Below are positions 51,592 through 60,164 of a DNA stretch of 64,000 nucleotides, piece by piece. Both the position numbers and the translations under genes were made by a program. The notes under the pieces were generated by a model. That model worked only from the letters and a program-made list of their open reading frames with translations. It was not told the origin of the DNA and did no database searches. Source of the DNA: JAUILH01 sp964230215 (GTDB lineage Bacteria; Bacteroidota; Bacteroidia; Flavobacteriales_D; JAUILH01); the NCBI GenBank assembly GCA_964230215.1, contig CAXRGQ010000008.1, forward strand, positions 186,001 through 250,000, written 5' to 3'. The stretch's first letter is position 1. The number at the start of each line of letters is the position of its first letter.

Positions 51592-53001
51592 ATGAGTACT
51601 TATGACGTTACAATAATCGGGTCTGGACCTGGTGGATATGTTGCCGCAATTAGATGTGCGCAATTAGGTTTAAAAACAGCAATCATTGAGAGATACAATA
51701 CATTAGGCGGAACATGCTTAAATGTTGGTTGTATTCCATCAAAGGCCTTGTTGGATTCATCTGAGCACTATCACAATGCTGAAAAGAATTTTGAGAAACA
51801 CGGTATCGAATTGAAGAACCTTAAGACAAATTTCAAGCAGATGATTCAGCGAAAGGATGATGTTGTATCTCAAACTTGTGACGGCGTAAAGTACTTAATG
51901 GACAAGAATAAAATTGACGTGCTTACAGGCCATGGTTCATTTGTAGATAAGAATACAATTGAAGTAAATCCTATCGGTGGTAAAGGAGAAAAAGTAACTG
52001 TTAGCACTAAGAATACAATCATAGCTACTGGTTCTAAGCCATTTGCACTTCCAGGAATGGAGATCGACAAAAAGAGAATTATTAGTTCAACTGAAGCCTT
52101 ATCATTACAAGAAGTTCCTAAGAAATTATTGATTATCGGTGCAGGTGTAATTGGGTTAGAGTTAGGGTCTGTTTATGCTAGATTAGGCTCAGATGTTGAG
52201 GTTATTGAATACGCTGACGGTATTATCAGCTTCATGGATAAATCTATGGGTAAAGAGCTTCAAAAATCGCTTAAGAAATTGGGTATGAAGTTCCACTTGT
52301 CCCATAAAGTGAAGAATGTTGAGAACAAAGGAAAGTCTGTAGTTGTTACAGCTGACAATAAGAAAGGTGAAGAAGTGACATTTGAAGGTGATTATTGTTT
52401 AGTATCTGTAGGTCGAAAGCCTTATACAGATAATCTGGGACTTGATAATGCTGGCGTAAAAATGGATGATAGAGGTCGTATTGAGACTGACAATCATCTT
52501 AAAACAAACGTTGAAGGTATTTATGCCATCGGTGATGTGGTGAAAGGTGCAATGCTTGCACATAAAGCCGAAGAAGAAGGCGTATATGTAGCAGAAATGT
52601 TAGCTGGTCAAAAACCACACATCAATTATAACCTGATTCCTGGAGTGGTTTATACTTGGCCAGAAGTGGCGGCAGTAGGAGCAACCGAAGAAGAATTAAA
52701 AGCAGAAGGCAAAGCGTATAAAGTAGGTTCGTTTCCATTCAAGGCTTTGGGTAGAGCACGTGCCAGTATGGATCTTGAAGGTCTTGTTAAAATTATTGCA
52801 GATGAGGCAACGGATGAAGTACTAGGTGTTCATATGATTGGTCCTAGAGCGGCAGATATGATAATGGAGGCTGTTGTAGCAATGGAGTATCGTGCGAGTG
52901 CTGAAGATATCGCAAGAATTTGTCATCCTCACCCAACATTTACAGAAGCAATTAAAGAAGCTGCTTTGGATGCAACGGATAAGCGTCCTCTGCACATGTA
53001 G
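51592..53001 (+). CDS. lpdA: Dihydrolipoyl dehydrogenase (E3)
   Basis: 469 aa; reoxidises dihydrolipoamide in 2-oxoacid dehydrogenase and glycine cleavage complexes. Seen: FAD motif IIGSGPGGYVAAIRCA, the redox disulfide GGTCLNVGCIPSKALL, NAD motif IIGAGVIGLELGSVYARLG, YAIGDVVKGAMLAHKAEEEG, and the C-terminal catalytic HPHPTFTEA. No E1/E2 subunits are adjacent. hemH starts 5 bp after the stop, so the two are probably one unit. Confidence 0.96.
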   Translation: MSTYDVTIIGSGPGGYVAAIRCAQLGLKTAIIERYNTLGGTCLNVGCIPSKALLDSSEHYHNAEKNFEKHGIELKNLKTNFKQMIQRKDDVVSQTCDGVKYLMDKNKIDVLTGHGSFVDKNTIEVNPIGGKGEKVTVSTKNTIIATGSKPFALPGMEIDKKRIISSTEALSLQEVPKKLLIIGAGVIGLELGSVYARLGSDVEVIEYADGIISFMDKSMGKELQKSLKKLGMKFHLSHKVKNVENKGKSVVVTADNKKGEEVTFEGDYCLVSVGRKPYTDNLGLDNAGVKMDDRGRIETDNHLKTNVEGIYAIGDVVKGAMLAHKAEEEGVYVAEMLAGQKPHINYNLIPGVVYTWPEVAAVGATEEELKAEGKAYKVGSFPFKALGRARASMDLEGLVKIIADEATDEVLGVHMIGPRAADMIMEAVVAMEYRASAEDIARICHPHPTFTEAIKEAALDATDKRPLHM

Positions 53002-53006
53002 GAAAA

Positions 53007-54029
53007 ATGGGGAAGAAAACAGCAGTAGTACTGGTCCAATTGGGAACACCAGACAGTCCATCAGTATCAGATGTTAGACGATATTTAAAGGAGTTTTTAA
53101 ATGATGCAAGGGTAATTGATTTGCCAGCGTACAAACGTAAACCATTGGTAAATGGAATTATAGTGCCGTTTAGAGCGCCAAAATCCGCGAAAATCTATCA
53201 GGAACTTTGGGATTCAAATAATGGTAAATCCCCTTTATTGGTGTACTCAGAGTCGCTCAAACAAAAGCTGAAAGCTAAAGACAGTTATGGTGCGGATTAT
53301 TTTCTGTGTATGCGTTATGGCAATCCATCGATGGATGATGTATTTGAAGATGTGAGAAAGGGAAATTATGAACGGATTGTAATTGTGCCGCTGTATCCTC
53401 ACTATGCCAGTGCATCATCTGGATCGGTTATCGAGAAAGCCTTCAGAATTATGGCCAAGTGGTGGGTTATTCCTGAAGTTACAGTAATGGGACAATTCTA
53501 CGATGACGAAGGATTTATTGACTGTTTTGTAAACAACACAAAGCGGTTTGATATTGATTCATACGATCACATAATGTTCAGTTATCACGGACTGCCTGAG
53601 CGCCAAGTGGATAAAGTATATGACGAAGGCTTGTGCCAAGATAAAGATTGTGATGAACGCATAACCGAAGAAAATGCACTTTGCTACAAAGCGACATGTT
53701 ATGCAACCACCAGGGCTTTGGTTGAAAAACTGGGATTAAAAGAAGGTCAATACACAACTTCATTTCAATCTAGATTAGATGATAAGTGGATTAAGCCTTA
53801 TTCGGACAAAGTTTTAGAAGATTTGGCTAAAGACGGTAAGAAAAGAGTTCTGGCATTTTCTCCTGCTTTTGTAGCGGATTGTTTAGAAACGCTTATTGAA
53901 ATTGGTGCGGAGTATCAAGAAGAATTTGAGGCTGTTGGAGGAGAGAAAGTGGATTTAGTTCCCAGTCTGAATGATAATGATGATTGGGTGGAGTATCTTC
54001 ATGGGAAGATTAATGGTTACCTAGTCTAG
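53007..54029 (+). CDS. hemH: Ferrochelatase
   Basis: 340 aa; inserts Fe2+ into protoporphyrin IX in the last step of heme synthesis. Seen: VLVQLGTPDSPSVSDVRRYLKEFL at the N terminus (short form QLGTPDSP), VPLYPHYASASSGS, the metal-site histidine in SYHGLPERQ, a Cys cluster CQDKDCDERITEENALCYKATC (short form CYKATCYATTRAL), YTTSFQSRL and FSPAFVADCLETL with the catalytic Glu. Heme A synthase (ctaA) is also in the window. It overlaps the convergent recX stop by 9 bp. Confidence 0.95.
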   Translation: MGKKTAVVLVQLGTPDSPSVSDVRRYLKEFLNDARVIDLPAYKRKPLVNGIIVPFRAPKSAKIYQELWDSNNGKSPLLVYSESLKQKLKAKDSYGADYFLCMRYGNPSMDDVFEDVRKGNYERIVIVPLYPHYASASSGSVIEKAFRIMAKWWVIPEVTVMGQFYDDEGFIDCFVNNTKRFDIDSYDHIMFSYHGLPERQVDKVYDEGLCQDKDCDERITEENALCYKATCYATTRALVEKLGLKEGQYTTSFQSRLDDKWIKPYSDKVLEDLAKDGKKRVLAFSPAFVADCLETLIEIGAEYQEEFEAVGGEKVDLVPSLNDNDDWVEYLHGKINGYLV

Positions 54030-54497
54030 TTCGTTTACCACATCACTTATTAAATCCCATTCATAGCCCCTAGAGTAAATAGCCTTTGTAATCTTAGCTT
54101 TTAACTCATAAGCATTTGTTTTTGATTGCTTAGAGTATTTTTTGTGAAGACTTTCGGCCAGTTCTTTTAAATTGCGCATATAGGTGTTGTCATCAATTGT
54201 AGCCAATGCTTTATTAATACAATTATCACTTACACGCTTTTCTTTTAGTTTAAGCTTGATTTTGGTGCGACCCCATTTCTTAATACGCACCTTTCCGGAT
54301 ACATAGCTTTCTGCAAAACGCATCTCATTTAAGAAGTTTTTTTGAATCAACTCAACGATAAGATGATCGATGGTGTCAGGCTTTAATCCGAAAGATTTTA
54401 GTTTGGTTTCAACTTCAAATTGAGAACGCTCCTGATACGCACAATATCGTTCTATTTTTTGCTTTGCAAGGCGAATATCATAGACCTTTTCGGCCAT
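54021..54497 (-). CDS. recX: RecX-family regulatory protein
   Basis: 158 aa, helical throughout. RecX-type pattern: AKQKIERYCAYQERSQFEVETKL, then FLNEMRFAESYVSGKVRIKKWGRTKIKLKL (short forms FAESYV and KKWGRTKIK) and CINKAL. It should modulate RecA filaments. The ATG overlaps the rng stop by one base, so it is co-transcribed; recA is not in the window. The 3' end overlaps hemH on the other strand. Confidence 0.88.
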   Translation of the reverse strand: MAEKVYDIRLAKQKIERYCAYQERSQFEVETKLKSFGLKPDTIDHLIVELIQKNFLNEMRFAESYVSGKVRIKKWGRTKIKLKLKEKRVSDNCINKALATIDDNTYMRNLKELAESLHKKYSKQSKTNAYELKAKITKAIYSRGYEWDLISDVVNELD

Positions 54498-56056
54498 TAG
54501 ATATCGATTCTTTCACCTTTATCATCCTCAAACTTATACTGCATAAGTTGGAATGAGGCGTTGCCATCTACTCTTAGTTGAACCGCATGCTTTTTAGACC
54601 AATCTCGTGAGATCGTTTTTCCAAACATACTTGTTTTAAAGTTTAGATGAGAGGCTATAAATGGATGTACAACAAGTCGCGTGTTTTTTACATTCATTTC
54701 GGTTGACATATACTTCAGTTTGTTCTCAAGTTCGTCAAGTAACAATATGCTTGAAGTCATGTTTCCAGAACCATCACAACATGGGCACGGTTCGCTCGTA
54801 TCAATTTCAGTTACGGGTCTCACACGCTGTCTTGTGATTTCAACTACCCCGAATTTACTAGGAGCAAGCACATTGTGTTTAGCGCGGTCCGAACGCATGC
54901 AATCACGTAAATGATTATGCAATTTCTTTTGGTTTTCACGGTCTTGCATATCGATAAAATCGACAGCAATGATACCACCCATGTCACGTAGACGCAATAT
55001 TCTTGCAAGCTCTTCAGCAGCTTCTAAATTGGTCTCAAGAGCATTTTCTTCCTGAGACTTACCTTTTGATACTCTGTTACCGCTATTCACATCAACTACA
55101 TGCATAGCTTCTGTGTGTTCAATTATCAGGTAAGCACCACTCGGCATGTTCACCTGTCTACCAAAAGATGCTTTGATTTGACGGTGTAATCCAAAGTGTT
55201 CAAAAATGTCTTTCTTTCCGCTATAACGTTTAAGAATTTTTTCTCTTCCCGGAGAGATTGTGCTGATATAGCTGTTTAAGTCGTTAAACAAACCTTCATC
55301 ATTAACATGAACACCAGTAAACTCGGGCGTTAATAAATCTCTAAGAATTGATGAGGTTCTATTAAGCTCTCCTAAAACACGTTTAGGTGGCTTAGAATTT
55401 TTCAGATTTGAAGTAAGTTTTTCCCACTTACTTAGCAGATCGCGTAAATCTTGATCTAGTTCAGCTACTTTTTTGTCTTGGGCAACTGTGCGAATAATAA
55501 CGCCAAAGTTCTTCGGACAAATACTAGTGAGTAACCTTCTAAGACGTGCCTTTTCATCAGCACTTCTAATTTTTTGAGAAACGGAAATTTTGTTGGAGAA
55601 AGGAACTAGAACTACGTACCTTCCGGCAAGCGTAATTTCTGAACTAAGTCTGGGACCTTTACTACTAATTGGTTCTTTTGCAACTTGAACCAAAATCTGC
55701 TGACTAGAAGACAATACATCTCCTATCTTCCCCGATTTATCAATATCAGGGTCAAGTTTTAGCTTTGAAAGTGTGCGCTCTCCTTTATTGTGAAGTATCG
55801 CTGTAGTTAACTTTTGTAAGGACTTAAACTGCGGTCCCAGGTCCAAGTAATGTAGAAAAGCATCCTTCTCATATCCCACATCAATAAATGCGGCATTTAA
55901 ACTAGGTACTACTTTTCGAACTTTACCGAGATATATATCCCCTACAGAATAGTTGTCGCTGCCCCTTTCTTGGTGCAGCTCAACTATTTTCTTTTCATTT
56001 AAGAGAGCAACATCAACACCTTCAGAAGCGGAGTTAATGACGAGCTCTAAACTCAC
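54497..56056 (-). CDS. rng: Ribonuclease E/G family protein
   Basis: 519 aa from a GTG at 56056 (MSLELVINSA). Order: S1-like RNA-binding region at about 35-125 (VGDIYLGKVRKVVPSLNAAFIDVG, shortened GDIYLGKV and AAFIDVGYEKDAFLH), a RNase H-like region, then the catalytic part with IIAVDFIDMQDRENQK (two metal-ligand Asp) and the Zn-link CPCCDGSG. It lacks the long C-terminal degradosome tail, hence RNase G-like. It cleaves single-stranded A/U-rich RNA and helps mature rRNA. Neighbours fit the known flavobacterial block rng-HU-mutY-ssb-gldE-gldD. Confidence 0.93.
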   Translation of the reverse strand: MSLELVINSASEGVDVALLNEKKIVELHQERGSDNYSVGDIYLGKVRKVVPSLNAAFIDVGYEKDAFLHYLDLGPQFKSLQKLTTAILHNKGERTLSKLKLDPDIDKSGKIGDVLSSSQQILVQVAKEPISSKGPRLSSEITLAGRYVVLVPFSNKISVSQKIRSADEKARLRRLLTSICPKNFGVIIRTVAQDKKVAELDQDLRDLLSKWEKLTSNLKNSKPPKRVLGELNRTSSILRDLLTPEFTGVHVNDEGLFNDLNSYISTISPGREKILKRYSGKKDIFEHFGLHRQIKASFGRQVNMPSGAYLIIEHTEAMHVVDVNSGNRVSKGKSQEENALETNLEAAEELARILRLRDMGGIIAVDFIDMQDRENQKKLHNHLRDCMRSDRAKHNVLAPSKFGVVEITRQRVRPVTEIDTSEPCPCCDGSGNMTSSILLLDELENKLKYMSTEMNVKNTRLVVHPFIASHLNFKTSMFGKTISRDWSKKHAVQLRVDGNASFQLMQYKFEDDKGERIDI

Positions 56057-56072
56057 AACGAATCAGATTAAA

Positions 56073-56165
56073 TTACTTCTTCTTCTTGTGTCTGTTCTTT
56101 CTCAAACGCTTCTTGCGCTTGTGAGTAGCCATCTTATGTCTCTTTCTCTTCTTTCCGCTTGGCAT
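56073..56165 (-). CDS. Very small basic protein, 30 aa; candidate ribosomal protein bL38
   Basis: The peptide is MPSGKKRKRHKMATHKRKK followed by RLRKNRHKKKK: about two thirds Lys/Arg/His, no acidic residue. It lies 16 bp upstream of rng and 112 bp downstream of HU. Tiny Lys/Arg-rich proteins with this start and this location are conserved in Bacteroidota, and a new large-subunit protein named bL38 has been reported in the Flavobacterium johnsoniae ribosome; I think this is that protein but cannot confirm it from memory. It is below the size limit of many gene finders. Confidence 0.72.
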   Translation of the reverse strand: MPSGKKRKRHKMATHKRKKRLRKNRHKKKK

Positions 56166-56277
56166 AATGCAATGTTTTATTAATATCTATATAGTTTCTT
56201 TGTAATCAATATCCTACCGACCAAAAATCGGGGGCACAAAGATAGATATTTATTGGATAATTTGCAATAGTACTAGA

Positions 56278-56568
56278 CTATTTAACCTTAACCTTTGTTT
56301 TTACACGCTCTACAAAGGTTTTAGCTGGTTTGAAAGATGGAATGTTGTGCGCTGGAATGATGATAGTTGTATTCTTTGAAATGTTTCTACCAGTTTTTTC
56401 AGCTCTTTCCTTAATGATAAAAGATCCAAACCCTCTTAGGTATACGTTTTCACCTTCTTCTAATGAAGATTTAACAGAATTCATAAATGCTTCTACTGCT
56501 GTTAAAACTACTACCTTCTCAATTCCAGTTTTTTCTGAAATATCTGCTACAATCTCTGCTTTTGTCAT
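56278..56568 (-). CDS. HU family DNA-binding protein
   Basis: 96 aa, a histone-like DNA-bending protein. Family pattern: MTKAEIVADISEKTGI, a middle helix ending in VYLRGFGSFIIKERA, the beta-arm region GRNISKNTTIIIPAHNIPSFKPAK (short form IIIPAHNIPSFKPAK) with the Pro of the arm tip replaced-type loop, and a basic tail. An exact TATCTTTG -7 element is at 56611-56618, giving a roughly 40-nt leader, one of the longer ones here. Part of the rng-HU-mutY-ssb-gldE-gldD neighbourhood but divergent from mutY. Confidence 0.93.
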   Translation of the reverse strand: MTKAEIVADISEKTGIEKVVVLTAVEAFMNSVKSSLEEGENVYLRGFGSFIIKERAEKTGRNISKNTTIIIPAHNIPSFKPAKTFVERVKTKVKVK

Positions 56569-56610
56569 TATCTATATTTTAAATGATTTGTGTTTCAATT
56601 ATTTATGAGG

Positions 56611-56618
56611 CAAAGATA
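56611..56618 (-). promoter_or_regulatory. -7 element TATCTTTG for HU
   Basis: Exact TAnnTTTG match ending 42 nt before the HU ATG. Confidence 0.48.
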
Positions 56619-56656
56619 ATTTAATAAAGTCGTTAGGTGTGGTGAGAATTGTGCAT

Positions 56657-56664
56657 TAATTTTG
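56657..56664 (+). promoter_or_regulatory. -7 element TAATTTTG for mutY
   Basis: Exact TAnnTTTG match ending 38 nt before the mutY ATG. Confidence 0.48.
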
Positions 56665-56702
56665 GATTTTTAGACGGGTAGGTATTTTTACCCAACGAAA
56701 AC

Positions 56703-57725
56703 ATGGATTTTGCTATTCAAATAATAGATTGGTACCACAAAAACAAGCGTGATTTGCCTTGGAGGGATACTTCTAACCCTTACTTCATCTGGTTGTCTGA
56801 GATCATTTTACAGCAAACACAAGTGAAACAGGGAATGCCTTACTATCTTAGGTTTATAGATCACTATCCAAGTGTAGAGAAGCTTGCAAATGCTAGTGAA
56901 CAGGAGGTTCTGAATGATTGGCAAGGGCTTGGGTATTACTCGCGGGCGCGGAATCTTCATGCTGCTGCAAAACAAGTTATGAGTGAGTTTAATGGTGTCT
57001 TTCCGTCCTCATATCAAGAAATTCTATCGCTCAAAGGAGTTGGTGACTACACAGCGTCTGCGATTGCAAGCTTTGCCTTCAATGAAAAACAAGCCGTTCT
57101 TGATGGAAATGTGTTTAGAGTGTTATCTCGCTACTTTGATATAGATGAGGATATCAGCAATGCACGCGTTCAAAAGGAATTTAAAGCTATTGCGCTTGAG
57201 CTCCTGCCTGACAATGATGTAGATTCCTACAATCAAGGCATCATGGAACTGGGTGCACTGGTATGCACTAAGCACCAAACAAAATGTAATGAATGTCCTG
57301 TAAAAAACGCTTGTCTGGCTCGAAAAAAAAATACAGTTAGCCTGAGGCCAGTTAAGTCGAAGAAAATTAAACAAAGAAAGAGGTACTTCAATTACATCTG
57401 TGTGGATGATGGGGAAAATACTGTAATGCAAAAACGCACCAAGAAAGATATATGGCAAAACATGTTTGAGTTCCCACTAATTGAGTCTAAAGATGGATTT
57501 GAAGAGATCAGTAAGGTAAATGAAATGGCAGGCTCATATGGAGATGAACTTAGTCTTGAGAATCAGATAGAACAGAAGCATCAGTTGAGCCATCAAACCA
57601 TTTATGCTCGATTGTTTTACTATAAATCGAAGAAAATAAAACAAGAAAAAGTTGCGTGGAAAGACCTTGATGAAATACCCGTTTCTAGATTGATTGATAA
57701 GATGATTGGATTGATTAAAGAATAA
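56703..57725 (+). CDS. mutY: A/G-specific adenine DNA glycosylase
   Basis: 340 aa; removes adenine opposite 8-oxoguanine. Seen: RDLPWRDTSNPYFIWLSEI, LQQTQVKQGMPYY (catalytic Glu just before), the helix-hairpin-helix LKGVGDYTASAIASFAF with LDGNVFRVLSR following, and the iron-sulfur cluster Cys pattern C-x6-C-x2-C-x5-C (CTKHQTKCNECPVKNAC). The C-terminal NUDIX-like domain recognises 8-oxoG (IWQNMFEFPLIES). First of the plus-strand run mutY-ssb-gldE-gldD. Confidence 0.96.
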   Translation: MDFAIQIIDWYHKNKRDLPWRDTSNPYFIWLSEIILQQTQVKQGMPYYLRFIDHYPSVEKLANASEQEVLNDWQGLGYYSRARNLHAAAKQVMSEFNGVFPSSYQEILSLKGVGDYTASAIASFAFNEKQAVLDGNVFRVLSRYFDIDEDISNARVQKEFKAIALELLPDNDVDSYNQGIMELGALVCTKHQTKCNECPVKNACLARKKNTVSLRPVKSKKIKQRKRYFNYICVDDGENTVMQKRTKKDIWQNMFEFPLIESKDGFEEISKVNEMAGSYGDELSLENQIEQKHQLSHQTIYARLFYYKSKKIKQEKVAWKDLDEIPVSRLIDKMIGLIKE

Positions 57726-57735
57726 ACTATATTTG
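57706..57735 (+). promoter_or_regulatory. Promoter for ssb
   Basis: TTG at 57706-57708, 19-nt spacer, TATATTTG at 57728-57735, ending 6 nt before the ssb ATG. It overlaps the end of mutY, so ssb can be expressed apart from it. Confidence 0.68.
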
Positions 57736-57741
57736 TTTTAT

Positions 57742-58182
57742 ATGGCTGGAAGTGTTAATAAAGTAATCTTGATTGGAAATCTAGGAAAGGATCCTGAAAT
57801 CCATACATTAAATAATGGAACTCAGGTTACTACCGTACCAATTGCTACGAGCGAATCTTATAGAGATAAAACTACTGGAGAGCAAAGAGAAGTTACTGAT
57901 TGGCATAATGTAGTGATGTGGAGAGGTCTGGCAGAAATTGCTGGAAAGTATTTACGCAAAGGCAGTAAAGTCTATATCGAAGGCAAGCTTAAAAATAGAA
58001 CTTGGGAAGATCAAGAAGGTAATACGCGCTATGCAACAGAAGTTGTAGCAGATGTTATGACAATGTTAGATAGACCAAGTGAAGGGAGACAGGCAGACAA
58101 TCCTTCATCGGCAGCTCCCAAGCCAATGGAAAACATGGATGATGTGTCATCGGATGACGAAAAAGATGATCTACCGTTTTAA
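57742..58182 (+). CDS. ssb: Single-stranded DNA-binding protein
   Basis: 146 aa from the ATG at 57742 (MAGSVNKVILIGNLGKDPE); the in-frame TTG 9 nt upstream is not needed. OB-fold marks: IGNLGKDPE, TDWHNVVMWRGLAEIAGKYL, GSKVYIEGKLKNRTWED. It ends in the acidic protein-docking tail DDEKDDLPF. Tetramer covering ssDNA in replication and repair. Genetic linkage to gldE/gldD is a flavobacterial trait, and mutY precedes it by 16 bp. Confidence 0.96.
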   Translation: MAGSVNKVILIGNLGKDPEIHTLNNGTQVTTVPIATSESYRDKTTGEQREVTDWHNVVMWRGLAEIAGKYLRKGSKVYIEGKLKNRTWEDQEGNTRYATEVVADVMTMLDRPSEGRQADNPSSAAPKPMENMDDVSSDDEKDDLPF

Positions 58183-58203
58183 TGTTGAATCAATTGAATA
58201 AAG

Positions 58204-59541
58204 TTGGATACTGATTTAGACCCCCTTCCCACATTATTAGCATCTCATTTTAATCTTGAGTTTTTTGTTCTTCTAGGTATAATCTGCATCCTACTGGTGC
58301 TATCTGCTCTGGTATCTGGTTCTGAAGTAGCCTATTTTTCGTTAACTCCTCAGGATAAGACAGATTTAGAAGAAGATAATGGGAAAGTTGCACAACGCGT
58401 AGTCTCTTTAATTGAGCAGCCTAAGCGCCTATTAGCAACCATTTTAATAGCGAATAACTTTATTAATGTTGCCATCGTAATTCTTTCTTCAACTGTTGTT
58501 GCGCGTATATTTGCTGCCACGTCTATTGGTGAAACCGCTCAGTTTATTATTCAAGTTGGTGTGGTGACATTTATTATTTTGTTGATAGGAGAGGTTATAC
58601 CTAAAGTATATGCAACAAAAAACGGACTTGCCTTCGCACGAATTATGAGTGGGCCACTTGCTTTTTCTAAGGCGCTTTTTAGACCCTTGTCTTCAATTTT
58701 AGTAAACAGTACTTCTTTTATTGATAAACGAATTAAGAAATCGCCGTCAGAAATATCGGTTGATCAACTTGAACAAGCTCTAGAGCTCGCAAACGAAGAT
58801 GGCGAGAGTGCGGACAAGGAATCACAAATTCTTAAGGGTATCGTTAAGTTTGGAAACACAGATGTGAAGCAGATAATGACACCAAGAGTGGATCTTATTG
58901 CCCTAGAAGTGGAGGATGACTATCAGGAAGTAATGGATGTGGTTCTTGAAAATGGATATTCTCGATTACCTGTCTATAAGGAGAGTTTTGATCAAATAGT
59001 AGGTGTTTTATATGTAAAGGATTTGCTTAACCATATAGATAAACCACAAACTTTTAATTGGCATGAATTGGTTCGTGATCCACTCTTTGTGCCTGAAAAC
59101 AAAAAGATTGATGACTTACTCAGAGAGTTTCAGGATGAGAAAGTACATATGGCTATTGTGGTTGATGAATACGGAGGCACCTCAGGGGCTGTTACCTTTG
59201 AGGATGTTATTGAAGAGATAGTGGGAGATATTTCGGACGAATTTGATGATGAAGACGTGATATACTCAAAGTTAGATGACAATAACTACGTTTTTGAAGG
59301 AAAGACACCGCTTATTGATGTATACCGAATTCTTGAAATTGAAGGAGATGCATTCGAACAGGTTAAAGGTGAAGCAGATTCTCTTGCAGGTTTTCTGATA
59401 GAGATTTCAGGTAAAATATTGAAAAAGCAAGAGCGCATAAATTTTGAGAATTATCAGTTCACCATTGAAGCTGCAGATAAAAAAAGAGTCAAACAAGTAA
59501 AAATCACTATCCTAGAAACAGATGAAGAAGATGAAGAATAG
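58204..59541 (+). CDS. gldE: Gliding motility-associated protein GldE (CNNM/CBS-domain membrane protein)
   Basis: 445 aa from TTG 58204; an in-frame TGA lies 9 nt upstream and no ATG fits. DUF21 membrane domain at about 15-190 with LSALVSGSEVAYFSLTPQDK (short form SGSEVAYFSLTP), LLIGEVIPKVYATKN; paired CBS domains at about 215-335 (IMTPRVDLIALEVED, FVPENKKIDDLLREFQ, VVDEYGGTSGAVTFEDVIEEIVGDI); and a C-terminal CorC-type domain at about 350-440. Resembles magnesium/cobalt efflux proteins. Genes for GldE and GldD overlap by 20 bp; in Flavobacterium johnsoniae GldE supports GldD function. Confidence 0.92.
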   Translation: MDTDLDPLPTLLASHFNLEFFVLLGIICILLVLSALVSGSEVAYFSLTPQDKTDLEEDNGKVAQRVVSLIEQPKRLLATILIANNFINVAIVILSSTVVARIFAATSIGETAQFIIQVGVVTFIILLIGEVIPKVYATKNGLAFARIMSGPLAFSKALFRPLSSILVNSTSFIDKRIKKSPSEISVDQLEQALELANEDGESADKESQILKGIVKFGNTDVKQIMTPRVDLIALEVEDDYQEVMDVVLENGYSRLPVYKESFDQIVGVLYVKDLLNHIDKPQTFNWHELVRDPLFVPENKKIDDLLREFQDEKVHMAIVVDEYGGTSGAVTFEDVIEEIVGDISDEFDDEDVIYSKLDDNNYVFEGKTPLIDVYRILEIEGDAFEQVKGEADSLAGFLIEISGKILKKQERINFENYQFTIEAADKKRVKQVKITILETDEEDEE

Positions 59542-60121
59542 CGTAGTAATATTACTTGCTTTTTTTATGGTGAGTGCTTGTTCAGAAGAGGAGGAGCGTT
59601 ATACGCCCAAACGATATGGTGATTTGCGTGTTTCAGAAACGTTCCCAGAGAAAAAATACCAGGAGACTAAGAATATATATGGTGCTAACTATAGCCTTCC
59701 TCAATACACCACTTTGAAACTAAAACAACAGAATGATAGTATCTGCAACTATCAAATTGACTTCCCTGAGAGAAGAGCAACATTATATATGACCTTGTTA
59801 AAGCTGAATGGAGATTTGCAGGAGAAAATTGAACAGTCAAATAAAATAACGCATCAGCATTTAATAAAAGCAGATGACTTTAGAGATACCTTATTGCTCT
59901 ATCCTGAGAAAAAGGTCTACAGTCAGGTGTATAACCTAATTGGGAATGTGGCTTCAAATGTTCAGTTTGTTTGCACGGATAGCACAGATAACTTGTTGCG
60001 CGGAGCACTTTACTTCAATGTAGCTCCTAACTACGATTCACTTATCCCAGCTATTGACTATATTAAAGAAGATATATATCATCTTATCAAAACACTTGAG
60101 TGGCAGAAGTCCGAGCCATAA
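59522..60121 (+). CDS. gldD: Gliding motility lipoprotein GldD
   Basis: 199 aa lipoprotein: hydrophobic signal then lipobox MVSAC, mature start CSEEEERYTPKRYGDLRV. YTPKPRGY-type opening, CNYQIDFPERRATLYMTL and a closing DYIKEDIYHLIKTLEW match GldD family order. Anchored in the outer or inner membrane on the periplasmic side; required for gliding and the T9SS in F. johnsoniae. Translationally coupled to gldE by a 20-bp overlap. A carboxypeptidase cargo gene follows 43 bp later. Confidence 0.94.
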   Translation: MKKMKNSVVILLAFFMVSACSEEEERYTPKRYGDLRVSETFPEKKYQETKNIYGANYSLPQYTTLKLKQQNDSICNYQIDFPERRATLYMTLLKLNGDLQEKIEQSNKITHQHLIKADDFRDTLLLYPEKKVYSQVYNLIGNVASNVQFVCTDSTDNLLRGALYFNVAPNYDSLIPAIDYIKEDIYHLIKTLEWQKSEP

Positions 60122-60164
60122 TTTGTCGCGTAGATTTTGTATCTTTAGGCAAATTAAATCCGCT

